This document shows, piece after piece, positions 1 through 6,172 of a stretch of 8,638 nucleotides of DNA; the stretch's first letter is position 1, and the number at the start of each line of letters is the position of its first letter. This DNA comes from Deltaproteobacteria bacterium (GTDB lineage: Bacteria; Desulfobacterota; DSM-4660; Desulfatiglandales; B25-G16): NCBI GenBank assembly GCA_020348625.1, contig CP070752.1, positions 1,382,471 through 1,391,108 of the forward strand. Direction: 5' to 3'. Below the pieces are notes generated by a model, which made no database searches, was not told the origin of the DNA, and saw nothing but the letters and a program-made list of their open reading frames with translations. Position numbers and translations under genes: made by a program.

Positions 1-645
1 GATACCTGCCTCGATATGGGCGGTGCTATAACCATGGCATCGGGCCTTTATCATGCTTTTTCCCAAGATAAGACCGAACAGCCCATCGTGGCCACCATCG
101 GTGATTCGACCTTCTTCCACTCGGGAACCCCCGGCCTTCTGAACGCCGTGTACAATGGAGCACGATTCATTCTCGTAATCCTGGATAATCTCACAACGGC
201 CATGACCGGTATGCAGCCCACACCGGCCCTTGGAATCCGGGCCGACGGGAGTAAAGGCCGAGCGATAACCCTCGAGAGGATTGTGGCGGGTTGCGGTGTT
301 GATTTTATCCAGGTAGTGGACCCGTATGATATCAAGAACATGACGGACATCATGAAAAAGGCAACCGAATACGTAAAAGGGCCTGAAGGGGGAATCGCCG
401 TTATCATCGCGCGGCACCCTTGTGTTATCGCCTACCCGGATGGTGCTATTCGGGAAAGGAAACGGGTAATAATTACCGAGGATTGTACGGAGTGCAACTT
501 CTGCCTTGAACGTTTTGAATGCCCTGCCCTGTACCATGACCAGGAACTGGGGCGCACCGCCATCAACAGAGAGCTATGCGTGGATTGCGGCCTCTGTATT
601 CAGATATGCCCAAAAGGGGCCATTAAAGAGGTTCAGACTGATTGA
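1..645 (+). CDS. iorA: Indolepyruvate ferredoxin oxidoreductase alpha subunit, C-terminal part (5' end outside window)
   Basis: IorA is the thiamine diphosphate (TPP) and iron-sulfur subunit of the cytoplasmic IorAB enzyme, which oxidatively decarboxylates aryl pyruvates (from Trp, Phe, Tyr) to aryl-acetyl-CoA and reduces ferredoxin. The frame is open from base 1 and reads DTCLDMG before the first internal ATG at 16, so the gene starts upstream. About 214 residues are visible. Counting from the Met at 16, a TPP/Mg-binding motif begins at Gly29 (GDSTFFH, with the matching Asn about 28 residues later). The C-terminus carries two ferredoxin-type 4Fe-4S motifs: Cys157/160/163/169 (CTECNFC then CP) and Cys188/191/194/198 (CVDCGLCIQICP). 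All eight cysteines are present, so this end looks intact. The gene ends in TGA. iorB follows after 93 nt on the same strand, which supports the assignment. Confidence 0.93.
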   Translation, partial: DTCLDMGGAITMASGLYHAFSQDKTEQPIVATIGDSTFFHSGTPGLLNAVYNGARFILVILDNLTTAMTGMQPTPALGIRADGSKGRAITLERIVAGCGVDFIQVVDPYDIKNMTDIMKKATEYVKGPEGGIAVIIARHPCVIAYPDGAIRERKRVIITEDCTECNFCLERFECPALYHDQELGRTAINRELCVDCGLCIQICPKGAIKEVQTD

Positions 646-683
646 AACTCCCCGCGCATAATCTCCTGAAACTCCTGTGGAGC

Positions 684-732
684 CTGGCGGGCAGGCCCGC
701 CAGAATTATGGCGGACAAGCCCATGGCTTTGT
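684..732 (+). repeat. Cluster of overlapping inverted repeats in the iorA-iorB spacer
   Basis: Three hairpins can be drawn. Bases 684-703 (CTGGCGGGCAGGCCCGCCAG) form a perfect 9-bp stem with a 2-nt centre. Bases 697-702 (CCGCCA) can pair instead with 709-714 (TGGCGG) across GAATTA, so the middle arm can form only one of two stems at a time. Bases 715-732 form a third stem (ACAAGCC with GGCTTTGT, one bulge) around CAT. No T-run follows, so this is not a standard terminator. It may be an mRNA processing or stability element between iorA and iorB, or a copy of a dispersed extragenic palindrome. The sequence alone does not decide. Confidence 0.6.
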
Positions 733-783
733 GCACAAATGGGCAAACCAAATCAAGGGTCACGCTTGGAGATAGATAAGGCC

Positions 784-1362
784 GTGAAATCCACCAATAT
801 CATCCTCACCGGATTGGGCGGACAGGGGATCCTGTTTATGACCAGGATTCTGGCCCAAAGCGCCCTTGACAACGGCTATAATGTCATCGGGGCGGAGACC
901 CACGGCATGGCCCAGCGGGGCGGATCGGTAGTCTCCCACCTCAGGCTGGGCGAGGTTCAAGGCTCTCTGGTTCAAACCGGCACAGCCCACATATTGTTAG
1001 CCCTCGACGAGCATGAGGGCTATCGAAATCTCCCCTTCTTGTCTCGAACAGGAAGGCTATTTGTAAACACTAACGCCAGTCATTTTCCCCCAGAGCATGT
1101 ACAGGCCTTCCTGGACATGAGAGAGATTGTGTATCGAGCCGTACCGGCTGGGGTTCTAGCGCGGGAACTTGGAGCTCCCCGGTCAAGTAACTTGGCATTG
1201 CTCGGCTTTTTTTCCGCGTTCAGCGAGAAACCGTTTACCTTCACAGAGATACTACAAACCATCGAAAGGATCAGTCCAGACCGCTTTAAGGAGATAAATC
1301 GTAAGGTGTTTGAGGCCGGGCACCAAAGGGCAAAGAAATCTGACGGCAGGTTTTGTGATTGA
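784..1362 (+). CDS. iorB: Indolepyruvate ferredoxin oxidoreductase beta subunit
   Basis: IorB is the gamma-type (pyruvate:ferredoxin oxidoreductase-like) partner of IorA in the oxidoreductase that feeds aryl pyruvate electrons to ferredoxin. The N-terminus is typical of the family: a strand followed by GLGGQGIL, then ETHGMAQRGGSVVSHLRLG about 35 residues later. I chose the GTG at 784 because it gives KSTNIILTGLGGQGIL directly after the start and 192 residues, near the usual length. GGAG at 768-771 lies 12 nt upstream, a rather long spacing. An in-frame ATG at 739 would add 15 residues (MGKPNQGSRLEIDKA) but has no visible ribosome binding site and sits next to the hairpin cluster. The stop codon TGA (1360-1362) overlaps the putative promoter of the next gene. 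The gene probably shares its transcript with iorA. Function is well supported; the exact start is not. Confidence 0.9.
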   Translation: MKSTNIILTGLGGQGILFMTRILAQSALDNGYNVIGAETHGMAQRGGSVVSHLRLGEVQGSLVQTGTAHILLALDEHEGYRNLPFLSRTGRLFVNTNASHFPPEHVQAFLDMREIVYRAVPAGVLARELGAPRSSNLALLGFFSAFSEKPFTFTEILQTIERISPDRFKEINRKVFEAGHQRAKKSDGRFCD

Positions 1363-1387
1363 CTGCTAGCTGTTCGTTGCCTATAGT
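1359..1387 (+). promoter_or_regulatory. Putative sigma70-type promoter of the dodecin gene
   Basis: TTGACT (1359-1364) and TATAGT (1382-1387) each match the -35 and -10 consensus at five of six positions and are spaced by exactly 17 nt. The -35 box overlaps the iorB stop codon. Transcription would begin near 1394, giving a leader of about 112 nt before the dodecin ATG. The dodecin gene could therefore be expressed independently of iorAB. Confidence 0.6.
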
Positions 1388-1442
1388 TGATATAAGAAGC
1401 TTCATCACTCGCTGATCGCTATCCCCGAAATCTCCACAACAG

Positions 1443-1453
1443 AAAGGAGGTGA
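1443..1453 (+). promoter_or_regulatory. Orphan Shine-Dalgarno-like sequence in the dodecin leader
   Basis: AAAGGAGGTGA is an almost full complement of the 16S rRNA 3' end, but no ATG, GTG or TTG lies 5-10 nt downstream. It sits 52 nt before the real start codon, which has its own site (GGAGG 1496-1500). CCCGAA (1424-1429) can pair with TTCGGG (1464-1469) and would place this site in a 34-nt loop. It may be a ribosome standby site, a relic of an earlier start, or part of leader control. Confidence 0.4.
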
Positions 1454-1505
1454 GCAATAACCCTTCGGGAATCACTGTTAATCTTAATCAAAGAAGGAGG
1501 CAGCA

Positions 1506-1721
1506 ATGACACCGGGAAGTACCTATAAGATTATCGAACTTGTGGGAACGAGCCCCAATTCATGGGAGGAAGCGGCAAAAAACGCAGTGGAAACCGCTTC
1601 GAAGAGTCTCAGGGATTTGCGGATCGCAGAAATCACGAAACTAGATGTTACTATTGAGAACGGAAAGATCACCAGTTACAGGGCCAGGATAAACGTTTCA
1701 TTCAAGTATTTGGAAGAATAG
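1506..1721 (+). CDS. Dodecin family flavin-binding protein
   Basis: Dodecins are small soluble proteins that assemble into hollow dodecamers and bind flavins (FMN, riboflavin or lumichrome) as storage or protection; some bind CoA as well. The 71-residue product has the whole family pattern: the first strand YKIIELVGTSPNSWEEAA, one helix (residues about 18-36), then two strands ending in RARINVSFKY. The tryptophan at residue 20 is at the position that stacks on the flavin in known dodecins, and the length is typical. The start is set by AAGGAGG ending 5 nt before the ATG. The gene has its own promoter (1359-1387) and is closed by the hairpin at 1738-1769, so it looks monocistronic. A 19-codon GTG-started frame in the leader (1450-1509) ends in a TGA overlapping this ATG, but its start has no properly spaced binding site. 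Confidence 0.95.
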   Translation: MTPGSTYKIIELVGTSPNSWEEAAKNAVETASKSLRDLRIAEITKLDVTIENGKITSYRARINVSFKYLEE

Positions 1722-1737
1722 CAAGCTTTCCTCAATC

Positions 1738-1769
1738 GATGGCCCGATAGGCCCTCCTATCGGGCCATC
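1738..1769. terminator. Bidirectional hairpin terminator between dodecin and tldD
   Basis: A perfect 14-bp stem (1738-1751 with 1756-1769) closes a CCCT loop. It lies 16 nt after the dodecin stop and 30 nt beyond the tldD stop on the other strand, so it can end transcription from both sides. Plus-strand bases after the stem (TCATTCCCTTCTC) are pyrimidine-rich but not a clean T-run. The minus-strand side lacks a T-run, so termination of tldD here is less certain. Confidence 0.75.
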
Positions 1770-1799
1770 TCATTCCCTTCTCTAACCTGTAGCCACTCT

Positions 1800-3191
1800 T
1801 CACTCCTGTTCTTCAGTTCCGCCAACTATGATCAGCGGGATCCTCATGGTTGGCTGCGCATCGGATACCGGTACTCCTTGCCCGTCTTTACCGCAGGTTC
1901 CGACATCGAAACCCAAATCGTTGCCCACCATGTCGATCTCTTTGATTATCTGGGGACCATTGCCTATGAGCGTTGCCCCCCGCACCATGTCACTCATTCG
2001 ACCGCGTTTCAAGAGGTAGCCTTCGCTGACCTCAAAAACGAAATTCCCATTGACCGTATCAACTTGGCCGCCGCCCATCTTGAGTACGAGCAGACCCTTG
2101 TTCACGGAGCTGATAATCTCCTTTGGATCTGATTCTCCCGGGGCAATGAATATATTGGTCATTCTCGGAATCGGAGAAAAACGGTAAGACTCCCTCCTTC
2201 CATTCCCCGTGGAAAGAGTACTATCTTTCATTGCAGTCAGCTTGTCATACAAATAGCCCTTCAACGAGCCATGCTCAACGAGCACTGTTCTTTGGGCAGG
2301 CGTACCTTCATCATCATAGCAGAAAGAACCCCTTTTTGCGTCGATAGTCGCATCGTCGATAATCGAAATTTCCTCAGCTGCCACCTGCTCGCCGATTTTC
2401 CCTGAATAGACCGACAGTCCCTCCTGAGCAAGATCTGCCTCTAAACCGTGTCCAACCGCCTCATGGACCATGGTCCCTCCTGCCTTGCTCGAAAGCACAA
2501 CGGTCATGGGACCTGACGGGGCAGGCCTGGCATCCAGCAACCGGACAGCCCGTTCAGAAGCCTTTACCGCAAGGCCCTCTACCCTCTCGCGACTCAACAG
2601 CTCAGGGCCCCTTGCTTCGGCAGTTTGCTCGCGAGCGGTTTGGATAAGATCTCCCTTTCCAGCAACCACATGAACCATAAATACAGTGGATACTCTCTCT
2701 TCCCTTCTCGCCTCACCATCGCTCGTTGCCATGGTGATCCTTTGGTTAGCAGCACGGTACACAACTCTCACCTGTCGAATGCAAGGGTCCACCCGTCGAG
2801 CCACCTCGTTAGCCAGATAGAGCACATCTGCTTCGTCTTGCACCGAAATTGCCCTGGGATTCTGAACAGTCTCGAGCCTATGAGGGAGTGAAGGGAAGGC
2901 CCACCTTCGCTTGGAAAATCCAGACCTCCCATCCAACATGCGTGCCATTTCCTTTGAAAGCACAATAGTTGAGGTCTCTTCAAGCTCGTTGGTATAAGCA
3001 TACCGTGTCCTCAAGTCCTTTATCGCCCGCAGCCCCACGCCAGTGTCATGACCACCCACCGCCCTTTCTATCCTATTATCCTCTAGCATGAGGCTCTTGA
3101 CCTCGGTATCTTCGACGAATATATCGGCATAGGAAGCACCTTTTGCAAGAAGGGGCCTGAATATCCTATTGAGATCCCAGTTCTCTATCAT
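1800..3191 (-). CDS. tldD: Metalloprotease TldD (TldD/PmbA family)
   Basis: TldD is the catalytic partner of TldE (PmbA). The heterodimer is a cytoplasmic zinc metalloprotease that degrades unfolded peptides and, in some bacteria, matures microcin B17 and cleaves the antitoxin CcdA. The product has 463 residues, close to the usual size of about 480. The zinc motif HEAVGH is at residues 243-248 (His243, Glu244, His248), followed by GLEAD. The conserved C-terminal segment with GTCGKDGQGVPV carries Cys433, the further metal ligand in the family. The N-terminal region (YADIFVEDTE onward) matches the TldD/PmbA N-terminal fold. The ATG at 3191 is preceded by AAAGGAAAC and lies inside the 3' end of the upstream kinase gene (26-nt overlap), which suggests translational coupling. 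No tldE/pmbA is seen in the window, so the partner must be encoded elsewhere if it is present. Confidence 0.94.
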   Translation of the reverse strand: MIENWDLNRIFRPLLAKGASYADIFVEDTEVKSLMLEDNRIERAVGGHDTGVGLRAIKDLRTRYAYTNELEETSTIVLSKEMARMLDGRSGFSKRRWAFPSLPHRLETVQNPRAISVQDEADVLYLANEVARRVDPCIRQVRVVYRAANQRITMATSDGEARREERVSTVFMVHVVAGKGDLIQTAREQTAEARGPELLSRERVEGLAVKASERAVRLLDARPAPSGPMTVVLSSKAGGTMVHEAVGHGLEADLAQEGLSVYSGKIGEQVAAEEISIIDDATIDAKRGSFCYDDEGTPAQRTVLVEHGSLKGYLYDKLTAMKDSTLSTGNGRRESYRFSPIPRMTNIFIAPGESDPKEIISSVNKGLLVLKMGGGQVDTVNGNFVFEVSEGYLLKRGRMSDMVRGATLIGNGPQIIKEIDMVGNDLGFDVGTCGKDGQGVPVSDAQPTMRIPLIIVGGTEEQE

Positions 3192-4263
3192 GTTTCCTTT
3201 CTTCCCTGACCCCCACAGGATCTATGGCGCATTCCATAATCCTTCCCTCCCTGGCGCCCTTCAAGATATGAGCCCATCTTTGCCTCAACCGGTGAATTGC
3301 ATCAATCTCGCCCAGGGCCCATACGGCTCCACCTCCGCCTGCACCTGCAAACCGAGCACCGCATCCCATTTTCTCAGACTCCTGGATTAACCTGCTAATC
3401 ATTGAGGTAAAGGCTTGGGGCGTTATCTCTTTCCTTATCGCCACTTCTTCCCTCAGCGCCTTTGCCCCCTCTTGCCATTCTCGCTCTTTCAGATGACGGG
3501 CAAGGCGATTCACAATGCCGTTCACCGCTATCCACCCAGACCTCGTCTTCCCTTCCAAGAACTCTTGAATCCACAACCTGTTTATTCGCGCAGATACGTG
3601 GGTCCCGCCGCTATGGGCCACCAGCATCCTTTTTGACAGCTCACGTTGTCCTTCCGCATTGAGAAGGGCCTCCCTCTCGTATGGTCTCCCTTTGCGGGAA
3701 TAGCTCCAGCTCCATTTATTCACTCCACCGTAAACCGAGGCGCCCTGATCTTGTAGCCCGCACATCCCCATGTTCACCGCGTCCTCCAGATGATAAGCGA
3801 GATGAAGAATATCGCCCCGTGCAATACCCTTTTCATGCAACAGCCTTTTGGCAATGGAACAAGCCTTAATGACTGCCACTGCGGCGGCGCTCGACCCCCC
3901 AAGGCCTGCCTTAACCGGAGAGGTAGATCTGACCTTAACCTCCAGCCCATGTAATTGGAAAAAGGATAGGATGGAAAACATGAGTCCGAACTGAGAATCG
4001 AAAGGGATCTCACCGAAAGGATATGCTTCCTGGGCCTCGAAGCTATCTGAAGAGACTTTCACCCAGCCAGGCTCAAACGGCAAGAGCGTGACATAGGTCC
4101 TCATGTTAAGGGCAAGGTTTACGGTTACGGGTTTGATGTGCTCATAGGGAAGCGCCAACGTCTTGATATCCCACGTACCGCCTGAGTCAACCCTACATGG
4201 GGCTGAACCCGTAATTGGTCTACTTTCAAGAAGCGCTCTAAGGCGATTACCAGGTGTGAGCAT
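3166..4263 (-). CDS. GHMP family sugar kinase (HddA/fucokinase-like)
   Basis: The 365-residue product has the three GHMP kinase motifs. Motif 1 is SAPCRVDSGGTWD (residues 20-32), the substrate-side motif. Motif 2 is PVKAGLGGSSAA (116-127), the ATP phosphate-binding loop. Motif 3 is ARFAGAGGGGAVWAL (303-317). GLQDQGASVYGGVN (169-182) resembles the catalytic-Asp segment of D-glycero-D-manno-heptose 7-phosphate kinase (HddA) and L-fucokinase, so a sugar or sugar phosphate is the likely substrate; which one cannot be read from the sequence. The protein has no signal peptide or membrane segment. The ATG at 4263 is the only reasonable start because an in-frame stop lies 18 nt upstream and the next Met falls after motif 1, yet no clear ribosome binding site precedes it. 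The gene lies 99 nt after hemL and overlaps tldD by 26 nt. No lipopolysaccharide or fucose genes are adjacent. Confidence 0.85.
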   Translation of the reverse strand: MLTPGNRLRALLESRPITGSAPCRVDSGGTWDIKTLALPYEHIKPVTVNLALNMRTYVTLLPFEPGWVKVSSDSFEAQEAYPFGEIPFDSQFGLMFSILSFFQLHGLEVKVRSTSPVKAGLGGSSAAAVAVIKACSIAKRLLHEKGIARGDILHLAYHLEDAVNMGMCGLQDQGASVYGGVNKWSWSYSRKGRPYEREALLNAEGQRELSKRMLVAHSGGTHVSARINRLWIQEFLEGKTRSGWIAVNGIVNRLARHLKEREWQEGAKALREEVAIRKEITPQAFTSMISRLIQESEKMGCGARFAGAGGGGAVWALGEIDAIHRLRQRWAHILKGAREGRIMECAIDPVGVREERKHDRELGSQ

Positions 4264-4310
4264 ATGGCAAGTGTTTTATGATTCGGAGGTTCATTGAGCC
4301 GGCTGGCACA

Positions 4311-4328
4311 TCCCCTGTCAGGAGGGGA
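4311..4328. other. Small hairpin between hemL and the GHMP kinase gene
   Basis: TCCCCT (4311-4316) and AGGGGA (4323-4328) form a perfect 6-bp stem around GTCAGG. It lies in the 99-nt spacer after the hemL stop. No T-run follows on the minus strand, so it is more likely a partial attenuator or mRNA stabiliser than a full terminator. It could lower expression of the kinase and tldD relative to hemL. Confidence 0.35.
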
Positions 4329-4362
4329 GCAAACATGAGTCTATCGGGAGCTCGCTCTTGCG

Positions 4363-5643
4363 CTAGAGTTTTTCGAAGCTCCGCAGGGCCGCATCAATGG
4401 TGTTTGTTATAGCTTTATCATTATGAGCAGCAGAAACGAACAGAGCCTCAAATGGTGAAGGTGCCAAATAGATCTTTTGGGCCAACATCTCTCGATAGAA
4501 GTTTATGTATTTCGCGCTTTCGGTCTTTTTTACAGACTCGTAATCAATAACGGGGTTTTTACCAAAGAAGATCGAACCCATTGACCCAGCGCGATTGATA
4601 ACCAGATCTATCCCTGCCTGCTGAGCTGCATCACCGAGACCGGAGAAAAGGAGCTTGGACTTCTCCTCTATTTTTGCGTAGATTTCCCTATTTTTGAGAA
4701 TCCTGAGAGTTACCAATCCGGCAGTCATGGCCAGCGGATTGCCTGAAAGGGTGCCCGCTTGATAGATGTCGCCAACAGGGGCCACGTGAGTCATGATGTC
4801 CCGCCTGCCTCCATAGGCCCCTACTGGCAGACCCCCACCGATTATCTTACCCAAGCATGTAAGATCGGGCTTGATATGGTAGAGCTCTTGGGCACCCCCG
4901 GGACTCACCCTAAACCCTGTTATGATCTCGTCGAATATGAGAAGAACTCCATGTTCCTTTGTTATACTTCTAATCCCCTCCAAAAATCCGTCCTGGGGCA
5001 CTAGAACACCCATGTTTCCGGCGATAGGCTCTAAAATAACAGCAGCTACCTGGTCGGCAAACCTTCCGACAGCGGCCTCTACCGCCTTTAGATCATTGAA
5101 TGGGAGGGAGATCGTCAGCTTCGCCAATTCGGCCGGCACTCCTGGACTTCCAGGGATGCCAAACGTAGCCAGTCCTGAGCCGGCCGAAACCAGACAACTG
5201 TCGGTGTGTCCGTGATAGCAGCCGTCGAACTTGATAATCATATTCCTGCCAGTAAAACCCCGAGCCAGACGGATAGCGCTCATTGTTGCCTCTGTCCCTG
5301 AGTTGACCATCCTGACCATCTCAATCGAAGGCATTGCCTCGACAATCATCTCTGCCAGAGCTACCTCCAACTCAGTGGGGGCACCATAGCTGGTCCCATT
5401 CTCCAGCGCATCACTGAGTGCCTGAATCACCTCCGGATGTCTATGGCCCAGTATCATCGGTCCCCATGAACAAACATAGTCAATGTATCTCTTTCCGTCC
5501 ACGTCCCACAAATAGCAACCATCCGCCCTTTGAATAAAGGGGGGATCAACTCCAACATTTCGCCCGGCCCTGACTGGGCTGTTAACGCCTCCGGGAATAA
5601 TTGCTTGGGCCTTGTGGAAAAGCTCTTCCGACTTGCTGCTCAT
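4363..5643 (-). CDS. hemL: Glutamate-1-semialdehyde 2,1-aminomutase
   Basis: HemL converts glutamate-1-semialdehyde to 5-aminolevulinate with pyridoxal phosphate (PLP), the last step of the C5 route to all tetrapyrroles, in the cytoplasm. The 426-residue product is full length for the family. It begins MSSKSEELFHKAQAIIPGG and NSPVRA, a signature start. PLP-binding residues are visible: NSGTEA (114-119), the Asp of FDEIITGFR (Asp238) and the Schiff-base lysine in LGKIIGGGLPVGAYGG (Lys266). GTLSGNPLAMTAG (297-309) is also conserved. GAGG lies about 9 nt upstream of the ATG. The gene starts 11 nt after the ahbB stop, so the two are almost certainly cotranscribed. The pairing suits an organism that makes heme through siroheme, since HemL supplies the precursor that AhbB's pathway uses later. 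It ends in TAG. Confidence 0.97.
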   Translation of the reverse strand: MSSKSEELFHKAQAIIPGGVNSPVRAGRNVGVDPPFIQRADGCYLWDVDGKRYIDYVCSWGPMILGHRHPEVIQALSDALENGTSYGAPTELEVALAEMIVEAMPSIEMVRMVNSGTEATMSAIRLARGFTGRNMIIKFDGCYHGHTDSCLVSAGSGLATFGIPGSPGVPAELAKLTISLPFNDLKAVEAAVGRFADQVAAVILEPIAGNMGVLVPQDGFLEGIRSITKEHGVLLIFDEIITGFRVSPGGAQELYHIKPDLTCLGKIIGGGLPVGAYGGRRDIMTHVAPVGDIYQAGTLSGNPLAMTAGLVTLRILKNREIYAKIEEKSKLLFSGLGDAAQQAGIDLVINRAGSMGSIFFGKNPVIDYESVKKTESAKYINFYREMLAQKIYLAPSPFEALFVSAAHNDKAITNTIDAALRSFEKL

Positions 5644-5654
5644 ACGCTTGTGCC

Positions 5655-6125
5655 TCAGAAATATGTTGGACTCGTCTTCTTATACTCCTTAATGCTTGGA
5701 AGGAATATGTAGTCATCAAGGCCAATCTCATCTGCGATTCTCCTGGCCACCGATTCACAGGCCTTTTTGTTCTTGCCGTGGATCATAGCGAACAGATTGT
5801 ATTCCCAATCTCCTTCAAGTTTTCTTTGGTAACAATGGCTTACCTCTCTAAAGGCTGCCATGAGCCTACCCGCTTGATCAACTCTATCTTCAGGGACACG
5901 CCATGCGACCATGGCGTTCGCGCTAAATCCAGCCAGTTGGTGTCTGAGTGTTGCCCCGAACCGCCTGAGGATGCGGCGCTGTTTTAACAGTTCAACCCTC
6001 TCCAGAAATTCTGCTTCGCTGATCCCTATCTCTTCTGCGATCGCTGCAAAAGGACGCTTTATTACAGGAAGATCTCCCTGGAGGTAATGTATGATTTGCT
6101 TATCGACCTCATCAATCATCCACAT
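5655..6125 (-). CDS. ahbB: Siroheme decarboxylase subunit, AhbB-like (Lrp/AsnC-type fold)
   Basis: AhbA and AhbB form the enzyme that removes two acetate-chain carboxyl groups from siroheme to give 12,18-didecarboxysiroheme, in the alternative heme and heme d1 pathways. The product has an N-terminal winged helix of the Lrp/AsnC type (IDEVDKQIIHYLQGDLPV, then AAIAEEIGISEAEFLERV) and a ferredoxin-like C-terminal half. Motifs of the siroheme decarboxylase group are visible: RRFGATLRHQLAGFSANAMV with a conserved His, SHCYQR, and DWEYNLFAMIHG. The ending YKKTSPTYF is AhbB-like rather than AhbA-like, from memory of the families. I chose the ATG at 6125 (156 residues), with GGGA 7 nt upstream. A TTG at 6155 would extend it by 10 residues, and an ATG at 6119 would shorten it by 2. 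It heads the minus-strand operon. A transcriptional regulator of the Lrp family is the alternative reading, less likely given the motifs and hemL next door. Confidence 0.82.
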   Translation of the reverse strand: MWMIDEVDKQIIHYLQGDLPVIKRPFAAIAEEIGISEAEFLERVELLKQRRILRRFGATLRHQLAGFSANAMVAWRVPEDRVDQAGRLMAAFREVSHCYQRKLEGDWEYNLFAMIHGKNKKACESVARRIADEIGLDDYIFLPSIKEYKKTSPTYF

Positions 6126-6172
6126 TCGACTATCCCATGCCCCTTCGTATGTCAAGATAAAAGAATGTCAGA

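Noticed and set aside
51..407. 118-residue minus-strand frame opposite iorA
   Set aside because: It lies fully opposite a clearly coding iorA frame and has no recognisable features.
1450..1509. 19-codon leader peptide gene before dodecin
   Set aside because: Its GTG start overlaps the ribosome binding sequence, so initiation there is unlikely; kept only as part of a finding.
4311..4328. Rho-independent terminator after hemL
   Set aside because: The stem has only 6 bp and no T-run follows on the minus strand.
5655..6125. General Lrp/AsnC transcription regulator
   Set aside because: The RHQLAGFSANAMV, CYQR and YNLFAMIHG motifs and the hemL neighbour fit siroheme decarboxylase subunits better.
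6153..6155. TTG as the ahbB start, adding 10 residues
   Set aside because: It has no binding site at a usable distance, the added residues (MTYEGAWDSR) do not look like the family N-terminus, and the ATG at 6125 has GGGA 7 nt upstream.
6127..6155. Minus-strand promoter TTGACA (6155-6150) for ahbB
   Set aside because: The -35 box is perfect, but the matching -10 (TAGTCG) is poor and the transcript would start at or inside the preferred coding start.
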